In this document: in pieces, positions 31,972-43,240 of the stretch
Numbering within the stretch: the first letter of the stretch is position 1
Layout of the letters: every line of letters starts with the position of its first letter
Origin: Oncomelania hupensis
Lineage: Eukaryota; Mollusca; Gastropoda; Littorinimorpha; Pomatiopsidae
DNA: 64,000 nt
Assembly: GCA_036898135.1 (NCBI GenBank)
Contig: CM072511.1
Coordinates: forward strand, 33,549,324 to 33,613,323
Reading direction: 5' to 3'
The notes under the pieces: model-generated
Seen by the model: only the letters and a program-made list of their open reading frames with translations
Database searches by the model: none
What the model was told of the DNA's origin: nothing
Program-made: the position numbers and the translations under genes

Positions 31972-34330
31972 ATAATAATAATAATAATAATGAATTAGGC
32001 TTGTATAGCGCGGTGCCTCCGCTCAGGGCTGGGCTCACCGCTCTTAACATAGGATATATATGTTATATAAGATAGTACACCGATCAGAACAAACATATGA
32101 ACAACAAAAACAAATAAAAAGTAATAATTTTAAAATAGAAATGGCATATTAGATAATAATAAGATAATAAAATCTGAGAATTTACCATACAAATTTAAAA
32201 ATGTAACTAAAAATTTGTTACATCTAACAATAATTAATGAATACAATGATCAGATTTATAAAAAAAAAAAAAACATTTGAAAAAAAAAAAAACAAGACCC
32301 GCCTCATCCCTGTTGCAGAAATAAAATATTTTCAGTAAAATAATGTATAAACCAATGCAAAATAATTGTGTAAAAATAATAATTAGATACAAAAACAGCC
32401 CCGCCCCCCCCCCCTCACCCTTCCCTTCAGATATAATGTACAGACTATTTAAATGTCAAGCCATGGACGTCCGGCGTCCGTCATCGGTCGGAGTGTGAGA
32501 GTCAATCAGGTTAGTACAGTTTGAAGAGATGGGTCTTGAGTGCGTTTTTGAAGGCCGGGGTGGTCGGTATGTTGCGGATGCGTGATGGGAGAGAATTCCA
32601 TTGTTTGGAAGCGCAGAAAGAGAAAAATCGTTCACCATATGTCTTAGTGCGTGTCTTGGGAACAAAATGAATGCGCGCGTCTGCAGAGAAGCAAAGCTGT
32701 CGAGAGGGTGAGTAGACAGTTAGAAGATCACTAAGATAGGAGGGGCAGGAGTCAGATAAGAAGTTGTGGCAGAGATTGGACAGTTTGTAGTCGATGCGGG
32801 CTGGGACTGGGAGCCTGTGAAGTGAGTGGAGAAGTGGAGTGATGTGATCTCGCTTCTTTGCCTTAAGAACTAACCTAGCAGCAGAGTTTTGGACCCTTTG
32901 CAGTTTATCGATGAAGTGTTTATGTGAACCTAAAAGAAGAGAGTTGCAATAATCTAGACGAGAGAGAACGATGGCACAGACTAATGTTTTTGTAGCACTA
33001 ATAGTGAGGTAATGGCGGGTGGAGCTGATCTGAGGGATGGCGGTGTAAGCAGAGCGACAGATGTGAAAGATGTGATTGTTGAGAGACATATCATCGGAGA
33101 GAATGTAGACAAGATTCCCAGCAGAGGGAGAGAACTGTATGTCAGAGCAGCCTACTGGAAGAGAATTGGCGAGAAACGAGGCAAAGGATGATTTGTGATT
33201 GTGGATAAGGAGTGCTTCTGTATTGTCGTCATTCAACCTCAGCCTACTGAGGGCCATCCATGACCTGACCTCATCAACGCACTCCCGCACGATATGGACA
33301 GCATAGTTAACAAGAGAAGGATGGGTGGGTTTGTACAGCTGCGTGTCATCCGCAAACGACTGGCTCTCAATAACATGCTTTTCGAGCAAGAGGAGCAGTG
33401 GCTTGGTGTACATTATGAAGAAAACAGGGCCTAAAACGCACCCATGTGGAACCCCGCACACCAAGTCAGCTCTGCTGGAGAAACAACCATCCACAGCGAC
33501 CGCCTGAGTTCTATCGGAAAGGTAAGATCGAAACCAAGCCCAAATTGATCCAGAAATTCCAAAGTAATCCCGCAGGGTCTTGAATAGGATGTGATGGTCA
33601 ACGGTATCAAAGGCCGCACTAAGATCTAAGAGGGTTAGGATGGAGACATTATCGCTGTCCAGAGCGAACAAGAGGTCATTGGTGACTTTCAGGAGAGCTG
33701 TCTATGTGATGTGAAAAGGTCTATAAGTTGACTGGTTTTGGACTGAGAAGGGAGTTATCATTCAGGTAAGCAAAAAGTTGTTTCAAGACTAGCTTTTCAA
33801 TGACTTTAGATAAAAATGACTGATTAGATACATGTCTATAGTTTTTCAGGTCATTCTTATCCAGACTGGGCTTCTTAAGCAAGGGTTTGATGACAGCTGA
33901 CTTACATGAAAAAAAAAATGCGCCAGAAGACAAGCTCTCATTGACTATGTGGGTTATGGTTGGGAGCAACTGATCTAACGACTCAACCAACAGTGGAGTG
34001 GGCATTGGATCCAGAGAACGTGACGTTGATTTAGATTTAAGAATAACACTTTTGACCTCTTGTTCTGATACAGGGTTAAAAACATCAAAGCGTGAACTAA
34101 CACCAGAAGGAGGAGACAAATCATGGGGATGGATGACATGACGGTCGAGATCAGCACGAATATCAGTTATTTTGCTTGAGAAGAAGTTGCAAAAAACATA
34201 ATGTTGCTGAGACAACGGATACCCTGAGGGAAGTACAGTTGCTATGCTACTACCTTTGAGATGGTTACAGACATACAACAGCTGCTTGCTAGTTTCACCT
34301 CATCTTTTGGGGTGTACGTACATGCACTCA
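31972..34330 (-). pseudogene. Near-complete RT portion of a CR1/L2-type LINE
   Basis: On the minus strand the upstream frame (34278-33721) has NFFSSKITDIRADLDRH, IKPLLKKPSLDKNDLKNYR and SFLSKVIEKLVLKQL. The downstream frame (33671-32511) has LDLSAAFDTVDHHILF, WFRSYLSDRTQ, CGVPHGCVLGPVFF, SFADDTQLYKP (catalytic Asp pair), KLQRVQNSAARLVL, HSLHRLPVPARIDYKL and KQWNSLPSRIRNIP, ending in KTHLFKLY. A frameshift and stop near 33700-33721 separate the two; the expected SAYRPxHSTETALLKVTNDL block is garbled there. The 3' untranslated part (32510-31993) ends in (ATT)n, which was later hit by a hAT MITE. The endonuclease is lost by 5' truncation. Confidence 0.92.
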
Positions 34331-34388
34331 CATTGCTATGAATGTAAAACGTCACAGAAAATTTTCATGACAAATCTTTCTTCTTCTT

Positions 34389-34437
<49 letters not shown>

Positions 34438-34438
34438 A
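34389..34438. repeat. (TTG)n microsatellite
   Basis: This is a pure TTG trinucleotide run. Confidence 0.95.
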
Positions 34439-34599
34439 CTAATAAACATTTATTTGTGTTTCTTGAGATGGCGAATGTTCGAGCTTTTTGAGTTGAGGAT
34501 TCAGATAGTTGACACAATATTATTTAAATGGTTCACCTTTAACTTTTCATAGTTAAAATGGAAGACAAATATCTATGTTTTGAAACAACTGCATTTTAC

Positions 34600-35022
34600 A
34601 TCTAAGCTTCCAGAAGCTTGGGATTTGATGTACGAAATCTGGACCTTGAAAGCAAAATTGGACAAACGTATCTAATCATTTAAAATTAAATGCTACCCCA
34701 AAATGCTGCAAATCGCTTGTCATGAACGCAAAACCAATGACAACGTCAAAAGCATGGTCGCGTCACTTGATGACCCTCAAGAACCACTCCTTGCCATTGT
34801 GAAGAGAAGAAAGCTGGTTTGACCACATCACGCGGCACGACAAGAAAACGTCCTGCAAGGAACAGTGGAATGAACAGGTTCAGATAACCACAAAGAAAGA
34901 GCTGGATAGATAATGTCAAATCATGAACGGCGCTGAACATCTCACGCCTCCTGACAACAGATGCAACTCTCTTTGCGTCATCATCCTTCCTGTCTCCACA
35001 ACGATCCGAAAGGCTGCAGGAC

Positions 35023-35096
<74 letters not shown>

Positions 35097-35106
35097 GTGA
35101 TGATGA
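34600..35106 (+). pseudogene. Degenerate RTE-like LINE 3' end with (GAT)n tail
   Basis: Plus-strand text RKTNDNVKSMVASLDDPQEP and LLAIVKRRKLVWFDHITRHD resembles the C-terminal KRRKLxWFGHVTRHD block of RTE-like reverse transcriptases of a family different from the 27.4-kb one. The end passes directly into (GAT)n at ~35022-35106, so the microsatellite probably grew from the element's tail. Confidence 0.7.
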
Positions 35107-35300
35107 TTCACCACACACTCAACCCCCACCACCTTTGTCTAAGAAGATGATCGGGTCGATCTGTTGGCCTGTGCCAAAACGACGAAGCGGTCGATTCGTG
35201 GGCCCCCGAAGAACATAGTCTCCGGCTAGTTCTCTATAAAACGAATCGGTTCGTCAGATGCTTTGAGTCTTCTCAATAACTGACTGTTTTGCAGACAGTA

Positions 35301-35355
35301 CTGGTCCTGATTTGGCTCGGAAGAGTCCGCTGGACCTAAAGCAATAACCATGTAA
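35301..35355 (+). mobile_element. 55-bp truncated copy of the 0.7-kb retroposon
   Basis: TGCAGACAGTA at 35290-35300 and 35356-35366 flanks only the last ~55 bp of the family (GGTCCTGATTTGGCTCGG ... GTCCGCTGGACCTAAAGCAA). This is extreme 5' truncation with a clean target duplication. Confidence 0.9.
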
Positions 35356-35692
35356 TGCAGACAGTAATTATCCACGACTGTTTCCCTGGGTTTCGATCTA
35401 TTTTTCAGTGAATTATTGTAACGGATACACGAAACAAACTCATTTACTCTAGCAGTGAATTCTCGTCTGCTGAATCGAATTTGTTTAAAATACATATAAT
35501 GAACATGAATGCTTATATTTGCCTTTAGAAAACAGTAATATTCCCAATGTCTAGGATGAGTGTTATAACTAATATAAGGCACACTTTTCTTCGTTCAGAG
35601 TGCATTTGGAGGCACGCAGATCGACACAATTCCGCATATGTTTTTACACCAAAAAAATACTGTGGATGTATTTTATGCTAACATATTTCCAA

Positions 35693-36702
35693 AGGAAATG
35701 GTTCAGAACAATAATCGGTGTGCGCCAAGGATGCCTACTCTCTCCAACACTCTTCCTAGAGCGCATTATGTCAGATGCCCTAGCAGATCACGAAGGCACA
35801 GTCAGCATAGGGGTAGAGCAATCTCAAACCTCCAATTTGCGGATGACATTGATGGATTCGCTGGAGAGGAACAAGAACTGGAACAGCTGGTATAGATGCT
35901 TGACACCACCTCCACAGCCAATCGAATAGAAATAAGTGAAGAGAAGACCAAAATGATGACCAACAACACCAATGGCATCAACACGGACATCAAAGTCCAA
36001 GGCCAATCCCTCAACACAGTGCATAGCTTCAAATATTTAGGAGCCATTGTATCAGACAATGGGTCCCGACAGGAAGATGGTCCTGATTTGGCTCGGAAGA
36101 GTCCGCTGGACCTAAAGCAATAATCTTGTATTGACAGGAAGTCCTCTCCAGGATCGCACAAACAAATGCTGCACTGACAAGGTTGAAACCCATTTGAAAA
36201 GACAGGACCATCAGTTTACTTTCCAAGGTAAGGCTGCTGCGCTCCTTTGTCATCTCAATCTTGCTATACACTTGCGAAACGTGGACTCTCACAGCAGACC
36301 TACAAAGAAAAATGCACAGCCTGGAGATGAGGTGCTACAGAAGACTTCTGGACATTTCCTATACTCAACACACCACCAACAACGAAGTCCTACAAACCAT
36401 CACACAAGCCATTGGACAACACGATGACCTGCTCACAGTGGTGAGGAAACGGAAACTCCGATGGTATGGCCACGTCACCAGAGCATCAGGTCTTGCAAAG
36501 ACCATCCTGTAAGGCACGGTGCATGCAATGAAACAGAAGAAGAGGGTACATAAAAAGAGGTTGAAGGGCAACATTCGAGAATGGACTGGCTTGACACTGA
36601 GCGAAGCCATAAGGGTTGCTGAGGACAGAGAAAGATGGAGTACGCTGGTTAAACGATCATCTGTGGTGCCCAAACAACCTTCGAGTTACGGAATAGGATA
36701 GG
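35693..36702 (+). pseudogene. RTE LINE 3' portion with nested insertion
   Basis: ATTTCCAA at 35685-35692 and 36703-36710 flanks a plus-strand RTE copy from the GVRQGCLLSPT block to the (GGATA)n tail. Several frameshifts and small deletions are present, for example in the LFN-LERIM region, and a 56-bp retroposon lies at 36077-36132. It is older than the 23.1- and 27.4-kb copies. Confidence 0.9.
36077..36132 (+). mobile_element. 56-bp truncated 0.7-kb-family copy inside RTE
   Basis: GACAGGAAG at 36068-36076 and 36133-36141 flanks the family's terminal 56 bp, inserted into the RTE sequence 'cgacaggaagtcctctcc'. Confidence 0.9.
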
Positions 36703-36995
36703 ATTTCCAAGTTAATTCTATCAAGATCCAGAAAATACATACGTATTATACATGTAAAAGTTCTAATGTGCCAAAATGAAAAAAGAAAAGATATGCCTTT
36801 TTCTTTCTGCCAGATCTAAAAAAATTGTTCGTATTTTGCACTAGTGCAACTTGACGTAGTCTCCAAAGGGCTACTCTACTACATTTTCAATAATTGACAG
36901 TGGCCATGTGCTCAATAAATTGAATTGAAGGACTCTTGCCAGTCATGGTTTAGTGATAATATGGGTCTGGAAAAAGTATTCGTTTGTAAACATAC

Positions 36996-37296
36996 CATAT
37001 GGATAATCTTCTACCTTCCCTGAATACACAATGCGTCTTGCCATTGTGTAAAACGGCAGCATTCCATCGTCCAGTACTTTGATGTAGCCAGGATCAGTTC
37101 GGTACGTCGGGTTTTCTATGTCCTTCAGCTCCGGTTTTTTTATGGAATGGGAAACGTCTGTGTTAATACGCCTTGCTTGCAGACTGTGTGATGAGGATGC
37201 TTCCTCTAGCAAGACAATCAGAGTCACGAAAACTAGAAGCGCAAGCCCACGATAGAGCTGCGATTCCATCATGCTAGCATCTGCCGTAACCGTCAC
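36996..37296 (-). CDS. Candidate first exon of a secreted/membrane protein, possibly prominin-like
   Basis: The minus-strand frame starts at Met 37296 (alternative Mets at 37272 and 37269 give a cleaner signal peptide). It encodes a hydrophobic leader (LALLVFVTLIVLLEEASS) and then a soluble extracellular-type stretch ending DPGYIKVLDDGMLPFYTM and ARRIVYSGKVEDYPYG. It closes at a consensus donor, TATG/GTATGT, at 36995 (phase 1). Aromatic residues followed by a DYP/DFP motif before the first membrane segment resemble prominin N-termini. The next similar segment on this strand is ~15 kb away and starts in phase 0, so at least one exon between is unseen. The family call is an inference. Confidence 0.45.
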
Positions 37297-37571
37297 ATCT
37301 TTGTTTCAATCACCTCTCAGCAATCATCATGATTACTGGCCAATCTCACAAATGAGATTCACAGCTGTTGCTTGTGCATTTCATCCCCTACGTAATGTTA
37401 AAAAAAAAAGAAGAAATCTCGGTTAAATGACGTCAAGAGATTTTTTTTTTTAATGTGGTAGCATGACGTAAGCTTTGACGCCTTACCTCATGCACGTCAT
37501 GTATGTGTTTTAGCATGAATCACAGGCCCTTTATTTATATTTTTGTGGTTTTAACTTTAGATTTTAGAAAA

Positions 37572-37670
<99 letters not shown>

Positions 37671-37672
37671 CC
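37572..37672. repeat. (ATG)n microsatellite
   Basis: This is a pure ATG/GAT trinucleotide run of ~100 bp. Confidence 0.95.
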
Positions 37673-37711
37673 TTCCATGACTTCAACGTTTAACATTCGG
37701 AGTTTGTCATC

Positions 37712-38030
37712 CGAGTTGGCCTGGAAGTTCAGTTGATAGTGAGCTGGTTTCCTATGTCGAAGGTCGCGGATTCGAATCCCGCGTGGGAAGCACTTATGTG
37801 TCTCAGGTACGAGACTTTTCAAGACAGTGAGGTTTTTTTCCGAGTACTCCGGCTTCCTCCCTCCCTTCAATAATGGTATTGAATGCAGTCAATCTAAAAA
37901 TTTTCAAATAAAAATGCAGATTTTTTTTTTCAACTCCTGTAACAACGATCTCTTCAGATCGCCGCGCTTTGAGTTCGATTGAAGAAAAAGCGCGTGATAG
38001 CATCACGTGTTATTATTACTGTATTCTTCT
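37712..38030 (+). mobile_element. tRNA-derived SINE, family 3, degenerate copy
   Basis: The tRNA-like head has 'ggtcgcggattcgaatcccgc' (B-box region). The body 'tacgagac..ttttttccgagtactccggcttcctccctcccttcaataatgg' and 'gatcgccgcgctttgag' matches the copy at 50922-51350 in order. It ends in a short (TTA) tail. Confidence 0.8.
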
Positions 38031-38453
38031 TAACTACCATTAATAGTTATTCGTGGTTCTACTAGAAATAGTTGTAAATGTGCAAAATACTCATGTCTTA
38101 TAAAACACTACACCGTAACACATGCTAATTTCTGACTCTACCCATGTTTCCTATATTTGTGTCTGAGATTCAGTTTCTCAAACGATTGGTACATAAGAGG
38201 AAAGAGGGGTGGTGATGGTAGGGGCTATGAACCACAATTATAATAATAAGAACTGGACATTTTAAAGTGCCTAACCTATGGCTATTGACCCTTTACAAAG
38301 AACATACAGAATAAAACGATTACATATACATAAGCAATTAACTATACGGACGAAAATCACCACATGTGCTATTCACACAATATTCATATATACTATACAC
38401 ACTATATCCATATATTCGCATGCTCAGTAAACACTTTCAACCATCATAACAAC

Positions 38454-39165
38454 TTTGAATGCTTGCAGAAATGGAATGGAAAAGACATTAGGCAGGGTTG
38501 GTGTAGTATTGTGTGAAAAAGAAAGATTTCAACTGTTGTTTGAAAGAGCTGAGAGAGGTGTATTGTCTGACAGAGAAAGGATGAGAGTTCCAGAGTGGTG
38601 GTGCATCACAACAGAAGGTTCTTGCTCCGTGCTGATTCCTGTTAAAACGCTCAACTTTTAATAGCCTGGTGTCAACGGATGATCCGAGTGGCGTGATGGG
38701 GTATATATGTGCGAGAGTTCAGAAAGGTACTGAGGGGCACTTCCTGAGAAGACACAGACAAGCTATTTGTACCTGATACCCTATTTCACCGGCAGCCAGT
38801 GGAGTGTGTATAGCAGGGGAGTGACATGCTGGGTTTTCTTTGACCTAAAGATTAAGCTGGCTGCAGCATTTTGGATAACCAACGAAGGACATCCTTCGTT
38901 GATTAGCAATGCATTACAATAATCTAGGCGAGACAATATGAAGGACGTGACAATGGTTTTTGTAGCTTCTTCAGTGAGAAAGCGGCGGATAGAGCTGAAG
39001 CGTCTAATTTCAAGGAAGGCTGCCTAATATGTTTTTGTAACATGATGTCTCATCGAAAGGTCAGAGTCAAGATAGAACCCAAGATCTCTGACATTCCCTG
39101 AGAATGTGACAGATGCTGAGCCCATCTGAATTGCAGTGAAAGACAGAATAGTTTTGCACGGCATT
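38454..39165 (-). pseudogene. LINE (CR1/L2 type) C-terminal fragment
   Basis: The minus-strand reading RDLGFYLDSDLSMRHHV, RRFLTEEATKTIVTSFIL, SRLDYCNALL, NAAASLIFRSKKTQHVTPLL and YTLHWLPVK matches the usual RT C-terminal region, with stops and small shifts. Confidence 0.85.
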
Positions 39166-39578
39166 TATATATTGTGGGGTTTTTGTTGTTTGTTTTTAAA
39201 ATAGTAGAATCGTCTTTGAATCACATTCTGTCTGACTGATACTGATTGCATGTGCTACAATCGTGCGCATTTAGACCTTGCACGCTAACTGCGTACAGCA
39301 TAGCTGAGACTTAACGAAGCCTACTCTCTATAGGAAGGATTAGTCCTGGTCAATGCTCTTTACAAGCTTACTGATAGCTAATGATTCCTGTCAGTTTCAC
39401 GCGATTACTCATCTACTCTTCCATTGAGGTTAAAAAGGCTTTCAATCGTGATATCTTAGTGGACGACTTCATGGCATTGCCCGTTATGTCTAAAGCTCCG
39501 TACATCGTCCTGCTTGCGCTTCTCTGCGGCTGCCGTGCTTTCGCTAAGAGGACAACCAGAATTTCGCCCTCATTGGGG

Positions 39579-39920
<342 letters not shown>

Positions 39921-40130
39921 ATAATGTCATAGGCTATAGGCGGCGTGGCAGTGGTTAATTGGCCTGGTGTCCGCTGCTCTTACAATTATTATGGGTTGAT
40001 CAGTGTCAAGCTTACCAAGCACGCAAACACGTGCGAAAAAGCATGTGCTCGCACACTGATTAAGCATTGATTTTATGAATCGAGAAGACGCCGCCTTTGT
40101 AAAGATTGCGTTCGAAAAACGAGAGGTAGG

Positions 40131-40133
<3 letters not shown>

Positions 40134-40211
<78 letters not shown>

Positions 40212-41430
40212 GATTTTTATATAGCGGGTACTCCAGCCTATGACCAGACTCACCACGCTTTACATAGTCATTACATATAAATACATGCACACGATAAAAC
40301 ATCGCTTTTGCTACAATACCCCAAAAGACGGAACAGTAAAGGTACAAATTATTTACAACTATGTACACAAATTACAAAAAAGACAGAAATTGAATAGCAA
40401 CCCCTTGGGGTCATGAGCAATCTTGTCACTGTAGATTGTTCTAACCTATAAAGGGAAAAGTGAAAGCCCCAGTTGAAAACCTGTCTTGCCTTTGTAGGCA
40501 TGACAGATTCACTGCGGCAACAGTACCCCCGTTGGAGTGCCGGGGGTTTCAGTATAAATAGTATCCCCACTTTATGGAAATTTAGTGCTTTAAATTCCCA
40601 CTGTCGCTATCTTCCTCATTTACTCTTTCCCATTCCTGCTCTGTCCTATCACTCTGCTATACTATCTTCTTCTTCGCTAGATCAATGACCTACCTTTTTT
40701 CTTGAAAACTCTTCCTGGACAAGACTCATTGTTTGTGTATGAGGTCCGGTGGATCAGCTTGGGAGTGTTGGACGCTTTCTGCTGGGTGGTCACTAGGGCT
40801 TCCTATGATGTTAGTATTTAGCACTATAGGCATTTAATATGTATGTGTTTTGTTGATAATTTATACTGATGGTTGTATTCTATTTTGGTTTTGTAACCGG
40901 GGGTTCGCGTAGTTGAGGTAAACCCTCAGCCGTCCCCCGCGTGGGATGTCTTTATTGTAAAGTGACTGGCCGGTGGAGGGCATTCAATTTTCCCACTAGG
41001 GTTGTTTCAGCAGATCTTTTATGCGGATCGGGGGTTGTCCGGTCCTGATTTGGCTCGGAGGAGTCCGCTGGACCTAAAGCAACAATCAATCAATCAATCA
41101 ATCAATTGAATAGCAAAAACCTATTCACAGCTATTTATATGCCCGGTTAGGCCCAGGAGGAAAAACAGTATAAGTATTTACAGCCGTGTATACACTTACG
41201 GATCAGACAGAGACAAAAGAGGAGAGAATGGCAGCGGGATACAAATCAGTCTGAATAATGCAGTTTGAAGAGGTGGGTTTTGAGGGCCTTTTTGAATGCT
41301 TGTGTTGATTGTATGTTGCGGATATGGGAGGGAAGGGAATTCCACTGCTTAGGTGCGGAGTAAGCGAATGCACGTTGGCCGTATGTCTTAGTGCTGGTGA
41401 CGGGAACCTTTGAGTGTGCAGTGTCAGCAG
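40134..41430 (-). mobile_element. LINE 3' end (CR1/L2 type) interrupted by a retroposon
   Basis: In minus orientation it runs from the KTYGQRAFAY.APKQWNSLP coding end (~41400-41250) through a 3' untranslated region to an (ATT)n tail (40134-40209). It equals the plus-strand copy at 9250-9782. The 0.7-kb retroposon at 40401-41103 splits it at AATTGAATAGCAA. Confidence 0.9.
40401..41103 (+). mobile_element. Full-length 0.7-kb retroposon with 13-bp target duplication
   Basis: AATTGAATAGCAA at 40388-40400 and 41104-41116 defines both ends. The element starts with the palindrome CCCCTTGGGG, contains a TATAAATAG-like box ('tcagtataaatagtatcccc'), and ends GTCCGCTGGACCTAAAGCAA plus (CAAT)n. There is no tRNA-like A/B box pair and no credible ORF. 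It is nearly identical to 48267-48972, so it moved recently. It must use another element's reverse transcriptase. Confidence 0.93.
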
Positions 41431-42149
41431 AAGATCTTAAAGTGCCTATATATAGCCTCTCTCCGATACGAGCAATCGATTACGGGAAACATTTTTAAAA
41501 ATGGATTTAACCAATTATTAACATAACATTAAAATATTAATCTATGATACACTGAGGGGAAAAAAACACACAACAAATGAATGCTTTAGAATATGAAACA
41601 TGTATCAAGAATAAATGAAATAAAGTTAAATTATAAAACTCTACAGACTATATCCTTCTCCTACGACGCCTATAATTCATAGTATTTGTTCATAATTATT
41701 GGCTACTAGTATTTGTTATAAGTTTCATCGACGATGTGCTCGCGCACTCCGGCCTGCAATCAGAACTTTCGAACAACAAAAAAGAAGAACCTCTGCTGTT
41801 GATGTCGACGAAACGCGAGTATCGCGACGCTTCCGCCTGACGGACACGTGCCTGCAGCCTGTCCCACCGATTGCGATGTCACCCCCCCCCCTCCCTCACC
41901 CCACCCGGCCTTACTATTTTCGGGGAGGACAGATCCCCTTATTTGTCTGAAAAAAGAGGGCGGCAGTGCAGTCTGCTACTTTATTAACAACAGATGGTTT
42001 GTGGACACTCAAGTCGCCTTTACGTCGTGTAGTCCTGAAGTTGAGACTCTTGTTTTTGTAGACCTTTTTATTCACCTTGTGAATGTGGCTCTGTTGTTTT
42101 GACGGGTTTGTTGATCCCAAAGCCAATCCTTAACAGAAATTCTTTGAGC

Positions 42150-43202
42150 AGTTTCATCATTATTTTTGGTGATTTTAATCATATCAACCTAAGAAAAGTT
42201 GATGTCACCAGAAATAATGATGAGACTGTTTGATCTACCGCAAAAGTCAAGGTCACTGGAGTCTTTTTCTTGTTAAACACGTTTTGCTCAATATTTCAAA
42301 AAAACGACCGAAGCGATTTTATTGAGTTTTGGTATACATGTAATGCACTTTAACGAATGGCCCGAGGGGCCGGGTAGCTCAGTTGGTAAGAGCGTCCTGC
42401 TTGTAACCGAAAGGTCGCTGGTTCGAATCCCGGATTGGTCAACGTGTGATCATATTATTTTCCCCTTTACCAACAACTGGCCCGCTGGTGTCAGTATAAT
42501 TCGGTCCAGTAGTCACCTTTATGCGAAAGTGTCGTGTGACTATAATCTACAAACAACAGCAACGAATGGCCCATTCTTCAATAGCAGTCCGGTTGTCGGT
42601 CAGTCGGTCAGACCGTCGCTCTGACGTTCATCTTTTGTTTTGCTTTATCTTGGTCATCTGGGGACACAGTTAGGTATCTGGGAACATGCGAATGTTCCCA
42701 GATCCAAGGTAACTTTGAAAACGCTAGGAAAAGTAAGTTTCCTCTCCTCTAGGCGACGAATTAGGTCACGCTGTATTTGTTTCTAGGTCAACAGTCTTTT
42801 ACGAACCGTTTGAGAATGTTTTCGAAACGTTTATTGACGCCGGATAATGACCTCACTTGGTTTCATACAATTTAAGAATCCAAGAAGGCACATGGGTTTT
42901 TGGGACGGAAAAAGAGCATTTTTGTAGAGAAAAGGGTTAGGGCAAGGGCTAGGGATAGATCTACAACTAACCCTTACCCGAACCCTTGTAGCACTATTCC
43001 GCTCTTTCCGTCACTTTTAAACAGTGTTTTAGCATGTTCCCAGAAACAAGGACTTTTCTCTGTGTGTATACATATATATAATTTTTTTAATTTAATTTTG
43101 AGCATACTTTAACTACTGTTAAAAATGTTGGATCATTCGTATTTGTACTTCCTCAAAAGTCAAGGTCATCATACTTCACCATTTTCAAAACACGTTTTGC
43201 GC

Positions 43203-43240
<38 letters not shown>
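42150..43240 (+). repeat. TGACCTTGA-type repeat, split by a SINE
   Basis: TCAAGGTCA occurs at 42247-42255 and 43160-43168. 'aaacacgttttgctcaatatttc' and 'gtcggtcagtcggtca' match 6960-7070. It includes a perfect short palindrome at 42676-42703 and a poly-A run at 43207-43239. It is interrupted by the SINE at 42364-42560. Confidence 0.55.
42364..42560 (+). mobile_element. Complete tRNA-derived SINE, family 2, with 12-bp target duplication
   Basis: AACGAATGGCCC at 42352-42363 and 42561-42572 flanks a 197-bp element. Its tRNA-like head has GTAGCTCAGTTGG and GGTTCGAATCCC boxes and an anticodon-loop-like CTTGTAA (Thr TGT ancestry likely). The body ends 'gtgactataatctacaaacaacag'. Confidence 0.92.

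Noticed and set aside
40473..40688. A 71-residue conserved small protein inside the 0.7-kb retroposon (also at 48340-48555)
   Set aside because: The frame is conserved only because the copies are recent duplicates. Other copies are disrupted, and no domain or codon signal is visible.
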